In this document: in pieces, positions 6,381-6,848 of the stretch
Position numbering within the stretch: the first letter of the stretch is position 1
How the letters are laid out: the number at the start of each line of letters is the position of its first letter
NCBI GenBank assembly: GCA_025363575.1
Contig: JANYDM010000061.1
Coordinates: 1-6,848 of the forward strand
Reading direction: 5' to 3'
DNA length: 6,848 nt
Source: Betaproteobacteria bacterium
GTDB taxonomy: Bacteria; Pseudomonadota; Gammaproteobacteria; Burkholderiales; SG8-41
Position numbers and translations under genes: made by a program
Notes under the pieces: model-generated
Told to the model about the DNA's origin: nothing
What the model saw: only the letters and a program-made list of their open reading frames with translations
The model's database searches: none

Positions 6381-6782
6381 ATGGCGACTGCATATCAGGA
6401 AAGAAAGATGCGCGACACGGGAATGAACCCCGGCGACCAGGCCTACTTCGACGCGGCCGCGGCAGGCAAGCTCATGCTTGGCAAATGCGGCGGCTGCGGC
6501 GAGCACCACCACTACCCGCGCGCGCTGTGCCCGTTTTGCTTCAGCGACAAGGTGCAACTGGCACAGGCGAAAGGCAGCGGCGAAATTTACAGCTACAGCG
6601 TAAGCCGCCGTGCTGGTCCCGTCGTCTACTGCATTGCCTACGTCAAGCTCGACGAGGGTGTAACCATGCTGACGAACATCGTCGATTGCGATCTCGATAC
6701 GGTGAAAGTCGGCCAGAAAGTCAAGGTCACCTTCAAGAACACCGAAGGCGGTGTAGCTATGCCGATGTTCGCCCCTGCCTGA
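6381..6782 (+). CDS. DUF35 protein: zinc ribbon plus OB-fold (acyl-CoA-binding partner of the thiolase-like protein)
   Basis: This is a 133-residue protein of the ChsH2/DUF35 type. An N-terminal helix (about 17-34) is followed by a rubredoxin-like zinc ribbon with Cys36-GG-Cys39 and Cys50-PF-Cys53, then an OB-fold barrel (about 62-130) including GEIYSYSVSRR (67-77), the VVYCIAYVKL strand (81-90) and the closing VGQKVKVTF (110-118). In known thiolase-DUF35, HMG-CoA synthase and Ltp2 complexes, such subunits bind the CoA part of the substrate and hold the catalytic partner. The start ATG follows the thiolase-like stop by four bases, with GGGAG at 6369-6373, so the two are translated together. 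All four cysteines are present, so zinc binding should be intact. Confidence 0.88.
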   Translation: MATAYQERKMRDTGMNPGDQAYFDAAAAGKLMLGKCGGCGEHHHYPRALCPFCFSDKVQLAQAKGSGEIYSYSVSRRAGPVVYCIAYVKLDEGVTMLTNIVDCDLDTVKVGQKVKVTFKNTEGGVAMPMFAPA

Positions 6783-6792
6783 GGAAAACAAC

Positions 6793-6848
6793 ATGCCAAC
6801 CATTCAGTCTGACGGCGCACGGCTGTATTACGAAGAAGCCGGCACCGG
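6793..6848 (+). CDS. Alpha/beta-hydrolase, N-terminal fragment cut by window edge
   Basis: An ATG at 6793, with GAGGA at 6781-6785 overlapping the previous stop, opens a frame that reads MPTIQSDGARLYYEEAGTG to the window edge. The pattern of a short strand, a Gly-Ala-x-Leu-Tyr-Tyr-Glu hairpin and Ala-Gly-Thr-Gly is the standard N-terminus of alpha/beta-hydrolases of the 3-oxoadipate enol-lactonase/epoxide hydrolase group, normally followed by a strand and HGG. The catalytic Ser, Asp and His are outside the window, so the substrate and even hydrolytic activity are unconfirmed. It sits 10 bases after the DUF35 gene and should be co-transcribed with it. Confidence 0.7.
   Translation, partial: MPTIQSDGARLYYEEAGT

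Overview
The window reads as part of a GC-rich proteobacterial chromosome. A betaproteobacterium, probably near Burkholderiales, is my best guess. The reasons are the codon use rich in GCG/CGC/GGC, the GGA-type ribosome sites, the DenD-like dehydrogenase, and two intergenic palindromes of the dispersed-repeat kind common in that class. No rRNA, tRNA or CRISPR array is visible. All convincing genes lie on the + strand.

The left edge (1-245) is broken ground. It holds an unidentified C-terminal ORF tail, followed in another frame by a short C-terminal remnant of a DinB-family protein whose front half is missing. From 262 onward the genes look intact: a DenD-like NAD-dependent epimerase/dehydratase-fold dehydrogenase (262-1248), a 193-base non-coding gap, a small cupin (1442-1840) and a class I SAM methyltransferase (1970-2689). 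A dRS3-like inverted-repeat element fills most of the next gap (about 2717-2792).

The centrepiece is one uninterrupted 746-codon gene (2816-5056, TTG start). It fuses a complete 3-hydroxyisobutyrate-dehydrogenase-type beta-hydroxyacid dehydrogenase to a complete glutamate-1-semialdehyde-aminomutase-like class III aminotransferase. After a gap with a perfect 12-bp palindrome come a thiolase/SCP2-like protein (5210-6376), its usual partner, a zinc-ribbon plus OB-fold DUF35 protein (6381-6782), and the first 18 codons of an alpha/beta-hydrolase (6793 to the edge). The last three are packed within 4-10 bases of each other and are very likely one operon.

Taken together, the enzymes suggest a catabolic (less likely biosynthetic) locus for a hydroxy-acid or beta-amino-acid compound. 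The fusion could connect a hydroxy acid, its aldehyde or keto form, and the matching amine. The thiolase-like/DUF35 pair could make or break a C-C bond on a CoA thioester, and the hydrolase could open an ester or lactone. The actual substrate cannot be read from the sequence. The fusion is the most unusual item.
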